From the NCBI RefSeq assembly GCF_002232035.1, contig NZ_NKXR01000009.1:36636-100635 (forward strand): a stretch of DNA of 64,000 nt. The letters run 5' to 3'. Below, piece by piece: positions 1-8,334 of the stretch. The notes beneath the pieces are model-generated. The model worked only from the letters and a program-made list of their open reading frames with translations, did no database searches and was not told the DNA's origin. The first letter of the stretch is position 1, and each line of letters begins with the position of its first letter. Position numbers and translations under genes: made by a program. This stretch comes from Collinsella sp. TF06-26 (GTDB lineage Bacteria > Actinomycetota > Coriobacteriia > Coriobacteriales > Coriobacteriaceae).

Positions 1-420
1 CTCATCGGTCGTGGGAAGATCGGTCGTTACGGGCACCGCATGGTCGGAGCGCTCCGTCAGACGGAAGGCGATCTCGACGCCCAGGTGGCTCACGTGCGTT
101 CCCCACAGGCAGCTGCGGGTCTCGGAGCGCATGGCCTGGTTAATGCGGTAGGTGCCGCCCGTCGTCGGCTCGATATTGCCGCCACGGCTGCTGATGGCAT
201 CGAGCTCGTCGAGCTCAATACCGTGCTCTTCCATAAAGGCCAGGACAGACTGCTCGCGCAGGTCATACTGTGCCCAAATGTCGGAACCACATGCAGCCAA
301 TGCATCGGCATCGTGCGAAAGCGACTCGCGGATCTTGCACTCATCGTTCTCGAAATACGCGATCTTGGTGCTCGTGGAACCCAGATTGATAGCGAGGATC
401 TTGTACGTCTTATCTTCCAT
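1..420 (-). CDS. buk: Butyrate kinase (5' part only)
   Basis: The gene reads leftwards and runs off the window, so only the first 140 residues are seen. The N-terminus ILAINLGSTSTKIAYFE is the phosphate-binding strand of the acetokinase/ASKHA fold as found in butyrate kinases, and SSRGGNIEPTTGGTYRIN fits the same family. Butyrate kinase interconverts butyryl-phosphate plus ADP with butyrate plus ATP in the cytoplasm. The ATG at 420 lies 8 bp after the stop of the acyltransferase gene, with a weak AGG about 7 nt upstream, so the two are probably one transcript. A branched-chain-acid kinase of the same family cannot be excluded without the C-terminal part. Confidence 0.85.
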   Translation of the reverse strand, partial: MEDKTYKILAINLGSTSTKIAYFENDECKIRESLSHDADALAACGSDIWAQYDLREQSVLAFMEEHGIELDELDAISSRGGNIEPTTGGTYRINQAMRSETRSCLWGTHVSHLGVEIAFRLTERSDHAVPVTTDLPTTDE

Positions 421-428
421 AATTAGAC

Positions 429-1694
429 CTACGCAGCCTTCTGGGCAGCTGCGGCGCGCTCCTCCTCGCCGCGCTTGGTCGCGGCCTGAATGTTGGCGTC
501 GAGCTTATAGAGCAGCGGCTGAATGCCCTTCTTGCAGATGAACATGGCCACCAGGCCGGCAACAGCGGTAATCGCAAACGCAATGGCAAGCGAAGAATAG
601 TAATCGTTTGCGGTCGGGACCATCGGATAGTACTTGTTGAACAGCTCGAGGATGGGCATGTGGCAGATGAAGAAGTAGAGCGAGTACTCACCGAGCGTGG
701 AGAAGATCTTGTGGTTGAGGACCTTACTCGTGAGGTAATCCTGGTTGGCAATCGCAAATGCGCAGGTGATAACGGCCCAAATATCGATGAACATCTCGGC
801 GGTGCCACGCCAGGTGTTACCGACGACCTCCCAGTACACGAGCGTGCAGAAGAAGAAGAGGTGGACGATAGTGAGGATGGTCTTGCCCTTGTTGGTGAGG
901 ACCATGGTGCGAAGACGCTCGTAAGGCTTGTAGCAGACCACGCCGATGCACATACCCCAAACGCCGAAGGCCAGGGCGTTCTCGACGATGCCGCAGAACA
1001 GGACGCGGCGGTCGTTCATCTCGAGGCCCTCGTTGAGGCACCAGACGGCGGCGAAGGAAACGACGATAAACGGAGCGATGAAGCCGGTGAAAATGTCCTC
1101 GTTCTTGGCAAGCAGGTAGTAAAGGAAGTAGCCGCCCACGAAGATGGCAGAGATGTACCACAGCGGAATGTTCCAAGCGAAGCTGATGCCGAGCTGGCCA
1201 AGGATGCCCGTGGCGTCGAGGCCGGCAAACTGCAGGATAGACGACAAGAGGTTGTACATCACGTCAGCGATGCCGCCGAACGACTCGCCGTTGGTGTAGA
1301 TGAGGTTGCCCATGCTGTGACCGTCGTACTCGGCAAAGACGTTAACGACAAAACCGATGACGACGCCCAGGAAAAGCGCCGGCCAGAGGCCGAGGTAACG
1401 GGTCTTAAGGTAGTCGACCGCCTGGGTGCGCGCGGGCTTATTCGTGAGACCGCGACGCTTCTTGCCCTCATAGGACTTCATCATGAAGAAGCCGGTGAAG
1501 ATCAGGAAGACGCCCAGGATATTACCCTCGGTAAAGAGAATGCCCTCGGCATTCCAGGAATGATCCTGCATAAACGTGAATCGATAGTTGAGCTGGTAGT
1601 GTCCCCAAAAGACCGCCAGCGTGGCAAAGAATCGCCAAAAGTCGACCGCATAGTTGCGCTGCTTCTTGGGCTTTGCAATGGCAGTTTCCGCCAT
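429..1694 (-). CDS. Acyltransferase 3 family membrane protein
   Basis: About 421 residues with roughly ten hydrophobic segments. It opens with the hallmark of the acyltransferase-3 (OafA/YrhL) family: a short basic cytoplasmic tail followed by DFWRFFATLAVFWGHY, where the His in the first membrane segment is the family's catalytic candidate. Such proteins O-acylate (usually acetylate) cell-surface sugars or lipids. The C-terminal tail is charged (EEERAAAAQKAA). An in-frame GTG exists at 1703, but the ATG at 1694 has AGGTGG 7 nt upstream and is preferred. It precedes buk in the same direction and is divergent from the IclR regulator. The acceptor substrate cannot be read from sequence. Confidence 0.8.
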   Translation of the reverse strand: MAETAIAKPKKQRNYAVDFWRFFATLAVFWGHYQLNYRFTFMQDHSWNAEGILFTEGNILGVFLIFTGFFMMKSYEGKKRRGLTNKPARTQAVDYLKTRYLGLWPALFLGVVIGFVVNVFAEYDGHSMGNLIYTNGESFGGIADVMYNLLSSILQFAGLDATGILGQLGISFAWNIPLWYISAIFVGGYFLYYLLAKNEDIFTGFIAPFIVVSFAAVWCLNEGLEMNDRRVLFCGIVENALAFGVWGMCIGVVCYKPYERLRTMVLTNKGKTILTIVHLFFFCTLVYWEVVGNTWRGTAEMFIDIWAVITCAFAIANQDYLTSKVLNHKIFSTLGEYSLYFFICHMPILELFNKYYPMVPTANDYYSSLAIAFAITAVAGLVAMFICKKGIQPLLYKLDANIQAATKRGEEERAAAAQKAA

Positions 1695-1775
1695 CGTTCC
1701 CACCTTTCCGTTTTGCTCATAGTTGCGAGCAGTTTCACATTGAGAAATGACCCCGGCCAGGCTGTTTCGTTGATT

Positions 1776-1810
1776 GTTTCTTTATACGAAACGTCATTTC
1801 TTATTACGAA
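1776..1810. promoter_or_regulatory. Candidate IclR operator repeats
   Basis: In the divergent region between the acyltransferase and iclR-type genes, GTTTC-N7-GAAAC (1776-1792) is followed 20 bp later by a degenerate copy, ATTTC-N7-GAACC (1796-1812). Symmetric TTTC/GAAA boxes spaced about two helical turns apart are what an IclR-family dimer pair would need. Assignment to the adjacent regulator is inference. Confidence 0.35.
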
Positions 1811-1930
1811 CCATTATTTACCATAGATTTCTTGGTATGTGAACGAGAATCCCTTCAACGTAGAATATTTTCTGTGAACGTTGCTTTTTGCTATGATTTG
1901 TTTGTTACGCATAGAGAAACGGGTGATTTT

Positions 1931-2725
1931 ATGGCAGAACGGACCTCCGGATCAGACGACAAGTATCTGTTGGGTTCCGTCAATAACACGCTTTCGCTTT
2001 TGGACACGCTCGCCGTCAAGGGCCCCATGACGCTCGCCGAGCTCGATCGATCGACGTCCTTTGGCAAAACATCGCTGTTCCGCATGCTGCACACGCTGGA
2101 AGTGAACGACTTCATCTGTAAGGATTCCGAGGCACGATACTCGCTGGGGCTTAAGCTGCTCTATCTGGGTAGCTCCGTTATCGCACGACAAGATCTTGCC
2201 GATACGGCACGACCCCGGCTGAGAGAGTTTTGCACGGAGCAAGGCCTGTCTACGCACCTGGCAAGGCTCTCGGGCTCTCGAGCCGTCACCATCGACGTCG
2301 AGACTCCGCTCCGCGACCTGCAGATCACCGGCCGCGTTGGCATGAGCCCGCGCGCGCACTCGACCGCCATGGGGCGTGCCATTCTCGCGAACCTTCCCGA
2401 TTCCGAGCGAGAGGAGCACCTGCGCGGCGTTGACTACGTCAGCTATACGAACAGCTCGGTTACAAGCGAAGCGGAGCTCGCCGCACTTCTCGAGCAGGTA
2501 AAACGCGACGGTTATGCCTTGGATGTCAACGATCGCTACCCCGGCTTTGGCAGTATCGCCGCACCTATTTTCGATTACCGAGGCACCTGCGTGGCCGCAT
2601 GCGGCATCGTCGCGCTCTCGCAAACGATTGCCGAGCGCACGGACGAACTGTCACAAGCCGTTATCGCGCTTGCCGCCGATATTTCCGGTGACCTGGGCTA
2701 CCATCCAGACGCTCAGCAGATGTGA
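1931..2725 (+). CDS. IclR family transcriptional regulator
   Basis: 264 residues. The N-terminal winged helix (about residues 10-70: NNTLSLLDTLAVKGPMTLAELDRSTSFGKTSLFRMLHTLE) matches the IclR HTH, and the C-terminal effector domain (about 80-255) includes RAHSTAMGRAILANLP and YALDVNDRYPGFGSIAAPIFD, typical of the family's ligand domain. It is divergent from the acyltransferase-buk pair, which it may control through the repeats at 1776-1810. The ATG at 1931 is chosen over upstream in-frame codons because the HTH starts directly after it. The final ATG and TGA codons lie inside a palindrome shared with the converging gene. Confidence 0.85.
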   Translation: MAERTSGSDDKYLLGSVNNTLSLLDTLAVKGPMTLAELDRSTSFGKTSLFRMLHTLEVNDFICKDSEARYSLGLKLLYLGSSVIARQDLADTARPRLREFCTEQGLSTHLARLSGSRAVTIDVETPLRDLQITGRVGMSPRAHSTAMGRAILANLPDSEREEHLRGVDYVSYTNSSVTSEAELAALLEQVKRDGYALDVNDRYPGFGSIAAPIFDYRGTCVAACGIVALSQTIAERTDELSQAVIALAADISGDLGYHPDAQQM

Positions 2726-2750
2726 CAAAGGGGCCATCCCTTTGTCACAT
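2720..2750. terminator. Shared hairpin between convergent genes
   Basis: ATGTGACAAAGGG (2720-2732) and CCCTTTGTCACAT (2738-2750) form a perfect 13-bp stem with a 5-nt loop. Both flanking genes end in ATG-TGA supplied by the two arms, so the element sits across both 3' ends. No T-tract follows on either strand. It belongs to a repeat family also seen at 13985 and 55111. Confidence 0.6.
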
Positions 2751-3692
2751 GGCGAGGGCCGTACGGATGGATGGGTCGCCGAGAGCCTCGCGGAGCCAGG
2801 GGGCCAGCTGCTCGGGGTGACCCTGCAGGTAGCCTTTGAGCTCGGACGGAGCCACGCGGCGCACTTCCGAGATCTCCTCTTGGTTGATATGCAGCTCGCC
2901 CGGCTCAACATGGGCTGCGAACACCTCGCACCATTCGCACTCGCAGCGGCCGTCGCCATGGTCCTCGCGGTACACCACGTGACCGAGGTGCTTGAGCTGA
3001 TCGGGCCCGCGCGTAACGCCAAGCTCTTCGTTGATGCGACGCGCCGTGGCGGCGGCAACGTCTTCCCCGGGGAGCGGATGGCCGGCGCAGCTGTCGGCCA
3101 GCACCCCGCCCCACAGGCGCTTGAGCGGACTGCGACGGCAGAGCAGCAGGCGCGCGCCCTCGCCCCACCCCTCGACCAGAAGCGTCAGAAATGCCTGGTG
3201 CAGGACGCCCTCCCCCGTATGGGCTTCGATGCGATCGACGGGGCCAAGCGCCTCGCCGGTCGCGGCATCGACCGCCACGACCTCGGCGCCCGCGCCGCCC
3301 TCATCCCAGCCGGCACGCAGAATGCGGGCGGCGTCTTCCTCGAGCGCGGCGATGAGCTCCTTGGTGGTGTCGAGCACGCGCTGCAGGTCGTCCCCGCTCG
3401 CCTGTTCAACATGAAAACCCGTGCTTGCAACGACCGGCACGCCAAAGCGCGTGGCCAGCGCCGCCGCGATATCGTGCGCCGGGATCTCGTCTCGATGGCA
3501 CGGAACGGCCAGGATGCTCACCGTCGCCGTACGGCCGGGCTCGGGACGCGGAATGGCCTGTGCCGTGGCGCCCAGGTGCGCAAACTCCGGCGAGCAGGCG
3601 TACACCGCCATGCCTCGCGGCGTCACCGTCAACTGGGCCTCGAGCGCAAACTTGCCCTCGCCCACTACAACCTTTGTCGTGTGCATACCCAT
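2745..3692 (-). CDS. LpdD-like domain fused to isopentenyl-diphosphate isomerase (Nudix)
   Basis: 315 residues in two domains. Residues 1-125 resemble LpdD, the small protein of the gallate/UbiD-type decarboxylase system named as a prenylated-flavin chaperone (HLGATAQAI near 39-47; GFHVEQASGDDLQ near 92-104). Residues 136-315 are a type I isopentenyl-diphosphate isomerase: metal-ligand histidines H158, H165 and H205, acidic residues E251 and E253, and a Nudix box starting at G204 with the RR variant typical of these isomerases. The motif around the catalytic cysteine reads D-S-C-A-G-H-P, so by eye alignment the position of E. coli Cys67 is Ala203, with Cys202 one residue earlier. ATG 3692 follows AGGAG by 5 nt. 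It converges on the IclR gene. The isomerase fold is secure; the LpdD assignment is moderate. Confidence 0.65.
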   Translation of the reverse strand: MGMHTTKVVVGEGKFALEAQLTVTPRGMAVYACSPEFAHLGATAQAIPRPEPGRTATVSILAVPCHRDEIPAHDIAAALATRFGVPVVASTGFHVEQASGDDLQRVLDTTKELIAALEEDAARILRAGWDEGGAGAEVVAVDAATGEALGPVDRIEAHTGEGVLHQAFLTLLVEGWGEGARLLLCRRSPLKRLWGGVLADSCAGHPLPGEDVAAATARRINEELGVTRGPDQLKHLGHVVYREDHGDGRCECEWCEVFAAHVEPGELHINQEEISEVRRVAPSELKGYLQGHPEQLAPWLREALGDPSIRTALAM

Positions 3693-3853
3693 GGGATCTC
3701 CTGTCGCCCGCAATGTACCTGAGACCATCTTCGCCTGTATTGCGACTATACAGGCAAGCGCAGCCTGCGACAAAGGAGGCAGGCACCTGACACATTCTGT
3801 TAGAGTTGCAGGGATTGAATCCCGCTTATTCATGCGACATTGGAGTGACAACC

Positions 3854-5083
3854 TTGACCGCCGCAACCACGCCTAAAAGTAAGTCAACCGCCGCCGCGCT
3901 CTCCCCCGCGCGCACCAGGCTCTGCCTGGCGCTGCTCGTGCTGCTGGGATTCTCGCTCGGCTGCTCCGAGTTCGTGGTCATCGGCATCGAAAGTGACTTG
4001 GCGACGGAACTCGGCATATCGCTTGCCGCTGCGGGCCAGCTCATCAGCGTTTTTGCACTGGTCTACGCCATCGCGACGCCGGTGCTTGCGCTCAGCACGG
4101 GGCGCTTCCGTCGTTACCAGCTGCTCGTGTGCTACAGCATTATCTTTGTGCTCGGCAATCTGGTCATGGCGTTGGCGCCCAACTTCCAGGTACTGTTTAT
4201 CTCGCGCATTGTCCTGGGATCCGTCTCGGGCGCACTGCTCGCCGTGGGCGTGACGTACATCCCCGAGCTGCTGTCCCCGCAGCAAACTTCGCTTGCCATC
4301 TCGGTCGTGTACGGCGCGTTTTCCGTGGCGATGGTCTTTGTGACCTCGATTGGCAAGTTTGTGGCCGACACGCTCGACTGGCACGTGGCCATGTACGGCA
4401 CGCTGACCTTTGCCGTTTTGATCTGCGGAGCGCTCGTGGCGTTTATGCCGCGCGCCGGACAGACCGACGAACCCGCTACCTTCCGCGAGCAGGCGGGTCT
4501 GCTACGCGAACCGAGCATCATCACCGGCATGCTCATCTTTTTGTTTGGCGTGGGATCGGTCTATGTGTTCTACGGCTACGTGACGCCTTATCTTGAGCAG
4601 GTGCTGGGCATGGGCACTGTTCAGGCGAGCACCACGCTTATGGCCTACGGCGTGTTCTGCCTGGTCTCGAACATCTTGGGCGGATGGATCGACGCGCGCT
4701 TTGGCATGAAGGCGCTGCTTGTGACGTTTGTGCTGCAAGCTGCGGCGTTACTCGGGCTGTTTGCCGTGGGCGACACCATGCCGCTCGCGCTGGTCTTTGT
4801 CTTTAGCCTAGCGCTGCTCATGTACCTGTTCTCGGTGTCATGCATCACGCACTTTATGGACGTGGCGCGCAGCCGCCATCCCAAATCGATGGTACTCGCG
4901 AGCTCGGTAGAACCCATGGCGTTTAACGTCGGCATTTCGTTTGGCACCGCAGTGGGCGGCGCCGTGGTGAGCAGCGTTGGCATTGCCTACGTAGGCGCCG
5001 TGGGCGCTGCGTTCTCGCTTGTAGCCTGGGCACTTACACTGGTGACGATTAAGCTGGCTCGCTGGGAGCGCCACCGCGGGTAG
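3854..5083 (+). CDS. MFS transporter, drug-efflux (DHA1) type
   Basis: About 409 residues with 12 predicted membrane segments. GCSEFVVIGIESDLATELGIS at the first helix and the GRFRRYQLL loop between helices 2 and 3 are typical of the AraJ/YdhP-like DHA1 exporters, which expel sugars, nucleosides or drugs with proton exchange. No ATG fits; TTG at 3854 has GGAG 8 nt upstream and is preferred over GTG 3845 and TTG 3806. It stands alone, divergent from the fusion gene. Substrate unknown. Confidence 0.75.
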   Translation: MTAATTPKSKSTAAALSPARTRLCLALLVLLGFSLGCSEFVVIGIESDLATELGISLAAAGQLISVFALVYAIATPVLALSTGRFRRYQLLVCYSIIFVLGNLVMALAPNFQVLFISRIVLGSVSGALLAVGVTYIPELLSPQQTSLAISVVYGAFSVAMVFVTSIGKFVADTLDWHVAMYGTLTFAVLICGALVAFMPRAGQTDEPATFREQAGLLREPSIITGMLIFLFGVGSVYVFYGYVTPYLEQVLGMGTVQASTTLMAYGVFCLVSNILGGWIDARFGMKALLVTFVLQAAALLGLFAVGDTMPLALVFVFSLALLMYLFSVSCITHFMDVARSRHPKSMVLASSVEPMAFNVGISFGTAVGGAVVSSVGIAYVGAVGAAFSLVAWALTLVTIKLARWERHRG

Positions 5084-5326
5084 CGCAATTGCAGCCAAAA
5101 GCCGCAGCACCGCCCACCATCTTTTGACCGTGTGGCGTTCGCTCCTGCAGCCATGCAACACGTCGTCTGCCGCCCAAGTCAGCATCTTTCCCGGCGCTAT
5201 TTAACCACGCAAAACGCATCCTGTTAAGATTATCGCTATCGTTTTTCGCAATCTGAAAATCGATGGAATCGCAGGTAGAGCTTTCGTAGTCTGAAGTGGT
5301 CAATCCACACGAAAGGGGTTTACCAC

Positions 5327-6652
5327 ATGGACAAGAAAGCAGTTGTAATCGCCGGAGCCGGCAGCACCCACACTCCCGGCATCATCCAGAGCCTGTTGCA
5401 GAAGAAAAACGAATTACCGCTGCGCAAACTCGCCCTGTACGACATCGACGAGAAGCGCATGCATCTCGTCTACGACATCATGAAGCAGTTCATCGAGCAG
5501 GAAGCTCCTGACATCGAAGTTGTCGTGACGACCGATCCCGAAAAGGCATTCACCGATGTCGACTTCGTCTTCGCGCAAATCCGCCAGGGTGGCCTTCAGA
5601 TGCGTCGCCAGGACGAGCGCATCCCTCTCAAGTACGGTTGCGTGGGACAGGAAACCTGCGGCGCCGGCGGTTCGATCTCCTATGGCATCAGGTCCATCCC
5701 CGGCGTCTTCGACCTCGTACGCTACGCCAAGAAATATAGTCCAGACGCCTGGATCCTCAACTATTCCAACCCCGCCGCAGTTGTCGCCGAGGCCACACGT
5801 CGCGAGTTTGGCAACGACCATATCCTTAACATCTGCGATATGCCCACGGCTATCTTGCTCTCGTACTCTAAGATGCTCGGACTTCCCAGCTGGCGCGATA
5901 TCGACCCCATGTATTTTGGACTCAATCACTTTGGCTGGTTTACCAAAATATACGACAAGCAGGGGCGCGATCGTCTGCCGGAGCTCCGTCAGATGATTCT
6001 CGAGCACGGCATGGCCGTGAGCGACAAGCATCACAAGGACAAGGACTGGATGCACACCTGGGGTCAATACGTCAAGATTGTGAAGGACTATCCCGAGTAT
6101 CTGCCCAACAGCTACCTGCAGTACTACCTGTACTCCAAAGACATGGCAGATGACATGGACCCCAACTGGACGCGCGCCGACAACGTCATCAACGGACGCG
6201 AGAAGGAGATGTTTGCCGAGCACGACAAGTACCTGGCAGATCCCGCCAATTACAAGAGCCCCGTACAGAGCTTCACGGTCTTTGGCGACTTTATCGTCGA
6301 CGCAGCCGCCTCTATCGCCTACAACAAGTGCGAACGTTATCTCGTAATCGTCGAGAATAACGGCGCCATCCCCAATCTGCCCGACGACGCCATGGTCGAG
6401 GTCCCCGCCTACCTGCGCTCCTGGGGTCCCGAACCCATCAGCCAGCCTGCTATCCCCACCTTCTACAAGGGGCTTATCGAAGAGCAGAATGCCAGTGAGA
6501 AGCTCGCCGTCGACGCATATTACGAGCATTCCTACCAGAAGGCGCTCGAAGCCATCGCAATCAACAAGACCGTCCCTTCGACTACCGTCGCGCGCCAAAT
6601 CCTCGACGACCTGATCGAAGCGAACGGCGATTATTGGCCGACCCTGTCCTAA
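5327..6652 (+). CDS. 6-phospho-alpha-glucosidase, glycoside hydrolase family 4
   Basis: 441 residues, normal for GH4. The NAD-binding N-terminus (VVIAGAGSTHTPGI) and the metal-binding Cys170 and His201 (FGLNHFGWF) are present. The motif C170-D-M-P173 is the signature reported for the alpha-specific members (GlvA, MalH), so maltose-6'-phosphate and related 6-phospho-alpha-glucosides are the expected substrates. Catalysis is redox, using NAD and a divalent metal. AAAGGGG lies 8 nt before the ATG. It leads an operon with the EIIBC permease 24 bp downstream, which would import and phosphorylate the substrate. Confidence 0.9.
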   Translation: MDKKAVVIAGAGSTHTPGIIQSLLQKKNELPLRKLALYDIDEKRMHLVYDIMKQFIEQEAPDIEVVVTTDPEKAFTDVDFVFAQIRQGGLQMRRQDERIPLKYGCVGQETCGAGGSISYGIRSIPGVFDLVRYAKKYSPDAWILNYSNPAAVVAEATRREFGNDHILNICDMPTAILLSYSKMLGLPSWRDIDPMYFGLNHFGWFTKIYDKQGRDRLPELRQMILEHGMAVSDKHHKDKDWMHTWGQYVKIVKDYPEYLPNSYLQYYLYSKDMADDMDPNWTRADNVINGREKEMFAEHDKYLADPANYKSPVQSFTVFGDFIVDAAASIAYNKCERYLVIVENNGAIPNLPDDAMVEVPAYLRSWGPEPISQPAIPTFYKGLIEEQNASEKLAVDAYYEHSYQKALEAIAINKTVPSTTVARQILDDLIEANGDYWPTLS

Positions 6653-6676
6653 CTCCCCGCGCATCGAAGGAACATC

Positions 6677-8257
6677 ATGAAAGAAAGCAAGCTCTACAGC
6701 GAGTTCCAGAGACTCGGCAAGGTGCTCATGGCGCCGGTCCTCCTCCTGCCCGTTTCCGGCATTTTGGTCGGTCTGGGCTCCGCCCTTTCCAATGCTAACC
6801 TCATCTCGCTCTGCCCGTTTTTGGGCACCGAGCCGATGGTGATCTTTAGCACGCTCATCAAAGCAGCCGGCAACGTTATCAATGGTAACATCTCGGTTCT
6901 CTTTGCGATCTGCATCGCCTACGGTTACGCCAAGGCCGAGAAGGCGACCGCCGCACTCTCGGGCTTCATCGGCTACATGACCATGAACACGATCATGGGT
7001 CAGCTGCTTATCCTGCTGGGCACCATCGATCCCGCCAACCTGCAGACCGGTCAGAACGCCATCCTGGGCGTAACCACACTCGACACCGGCGTATTCGGCG
7101 GCATCATCATCGGCTTGGTAGTCGCATGGATCCACAACCGATTCTATAAGGTGCAGCTTCCGCCGGTGCTCGGCATCTTCAACGGCACGCGCTGCGTCCC
7201 CGCCCTCACCGTCGTTTTCGCAAGCCTGGTGGGCGTTGCGCTCGCCTTCGTGTTTCCGTTTGTGCAAACCGGCCTAAAGGCCGCCTCGACACTCATCGAT
7301 TCCACCGGGGTGTTTGGCGCGTTCATCTATGGCTTCTCCGAGCGCATGCTTCTGCCCTTCGGCCTGCATCATTTCATCTACCTGCCGTTTTTCTTCACTT
7401 CTCTGGGCGGTAGCATCCAGGTTGACGGCCAGACCGTCGAGGGTGCTGTCAACATCTACAACGCCATGCTCAACACGCCCGGCATGATGTACGACATCGA
7501 CATCTCAAAATACGTCATGAACGGCAAGGTGCTGTTCGCCATGTGCGGCCTGCCCGCGGCGGCGCTCGCCATCTACCACTGTGCCCGTCCCGAGAATAAA
7601 AAGAAGGTCGGCTCCCTCATGATCGCCGCCGTTATTCCGGCCGCCATCATGGGCATAACCGAACCGCTCGAGTACTCCTTCCTCTTTGTAGCGCCCGTAC
7701 TCTATGTGGTCCACGCCCTGCTGTGCGGCATCGCGTATGTACTCACCTACCTGGTACAGTTCAATGTACCCGGACCTTCCGCCTTCGGCGGACCGCTCCT
7801 CTCGTGGATCTTCAACGGCATCATGAACGCCGATAAAGGCTCCAACTGGTTCTGGCTTATTCCGCTCGGCATCGCTTACTTCGGGATTTATTACGTACTG
7901 TTCCGCACCTTTATCAAGAAATTTAACCTCAAAACCCCGGGCCGCGAGGATGATGACACGCAGGCAGCGGATGACACGTCGGCCATCGACTCCAAAGCAC
8001 CTGTCCAGGTAAGCGAGCTCATCCCGCAGATCGTGGAAGCCGTGGGCGGCGCCGATAACATCTCGGGTGTCAACGCTTGCTTCACTCGCCTGAGGCTCAG
8101 CCTCAAAGACACCGCCCTGGTCAAGGACGATAGCGTCTTCACCAAAGACCTCGGCGCCAGCGCCATCGTGCACGTTGGCGGCGGTGTTCAGATCGTTTAC
8201 GGCAATAAAGCTTCTGTCTACAAAGTCGAAATGAGAGAATACTTGGGCATGGAATAA
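6677..8257 (+). CDS. PTS alpha-glucoside-type EIIBC component
   Basis: 526 residues: an N-terminal EIIC membrane domain of the glucose superfamily (about 1-415, with GITEPLEYSFLFVAPVLYVVHA near its end), a charged linker, then a C-terminal EIIB domain with phospho-Cys468 in VNACFTRLRL. There is no EIIA domain, so phosphate must come from a glucose-type EIIA encoded elsewhere. It transports and phosphorylates an alpha-glucoside for the GH4 enzyme encoded just upstream. RBS AAGGA sits about 6 nt before the ATG. It is paralogous to the EIIBC at 9329-10891, including a near-identical C-terminus (REYLGME versus RELLGME). Confidence 0.9.
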   Translation: MKESKLYSEFQRLGKVLMAPVLLLPVSGILVGLGSALSNANLISLCPFLGTEPMVIFSTLIKAAGNVINGNISVLFAICIAYGYAKAEKATAALSGFIGYMTMNTIMGQLLILLGTIDPANLQTGQNAILGVTTLDTGVFGGIIIGLVVAWIHNRFYKVQLPPVLGIFNGTRCVPALTVVFASLVGVALAFVFPFVQTGLKAASTLIDSTGVFGAFIYGFSERMLLPFGLHHFIYLPFFFTSLGGSIQVDGQTVEGAVNIYNAMLNTPGMMYDIDISKYVMNGKVLFAMCGLPAAALAIYHCARPENKKKVGSLMIAAVIPAAIMGITEPLEYSFLFVAPVLYVVHALLCGIAYVLTYLVQFNVPGPSAFGGPLLSWIFNGIMNADKGSNWFWLIPLGIAYFGIYYVLFRTFIKKFNLKTPGREDDDTQAADDTSAIDSKAPVQVSELIPQIVEAVGGADNISGVNACFTRLRLSLKDTALVKDDSVFTKDLGASAIVHVGGGVQIVYGNKASVYKVEMREYLGME

Positions 8258-8279
8258 ATCCGTCCCATAGCTTCACCAC

Positions 8280-8315
8280 AATGCTCCGGAGATGGCATAT
8301 CCGCTCCGGGGCATT
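8280..8315 (+). terminator. Terminator or attenuator after EIIBC
   Basis: AATGCTCCGGAG (8280-8291) pairs with CTCCGGGGCATT (8304-8315) with one G-T wobble, followed by ATTGTTT. It separates the GH4-EIIBC operon from the regulator gene that starts 20 bp later, so it probably lowers read-through rather than isolating the regulator. Confidence 0.65.
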
Positions 8316-8334
8316 ATTGTTTGGAGTGATTTGA

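Noticed and set aside
660..1826. A 388-codon plus-strand frame over the acyltransferase gene
   Set aside because: Charged low-complexity translation with no membrane or domain pattern; the opposite strand encodes the recognisable acyltransferase.
3733..3800. Another ACAAAGG hairpin before the MFS exporter (TGCGACAAAGGAGGCAGG)
   Set aside because: Only one arm is clear; a separate small stem GCCTGTA/TACAGGC is present but there is no convincing full palindrome of the family.
5414..7267. A 617-codon open frame opposite the first GH4 and EIIBC genes
   Set aside because: Antisense shadow; no recognisable motif and no ribosome-binding site, whereas the plus-strand genes have full family signatures.
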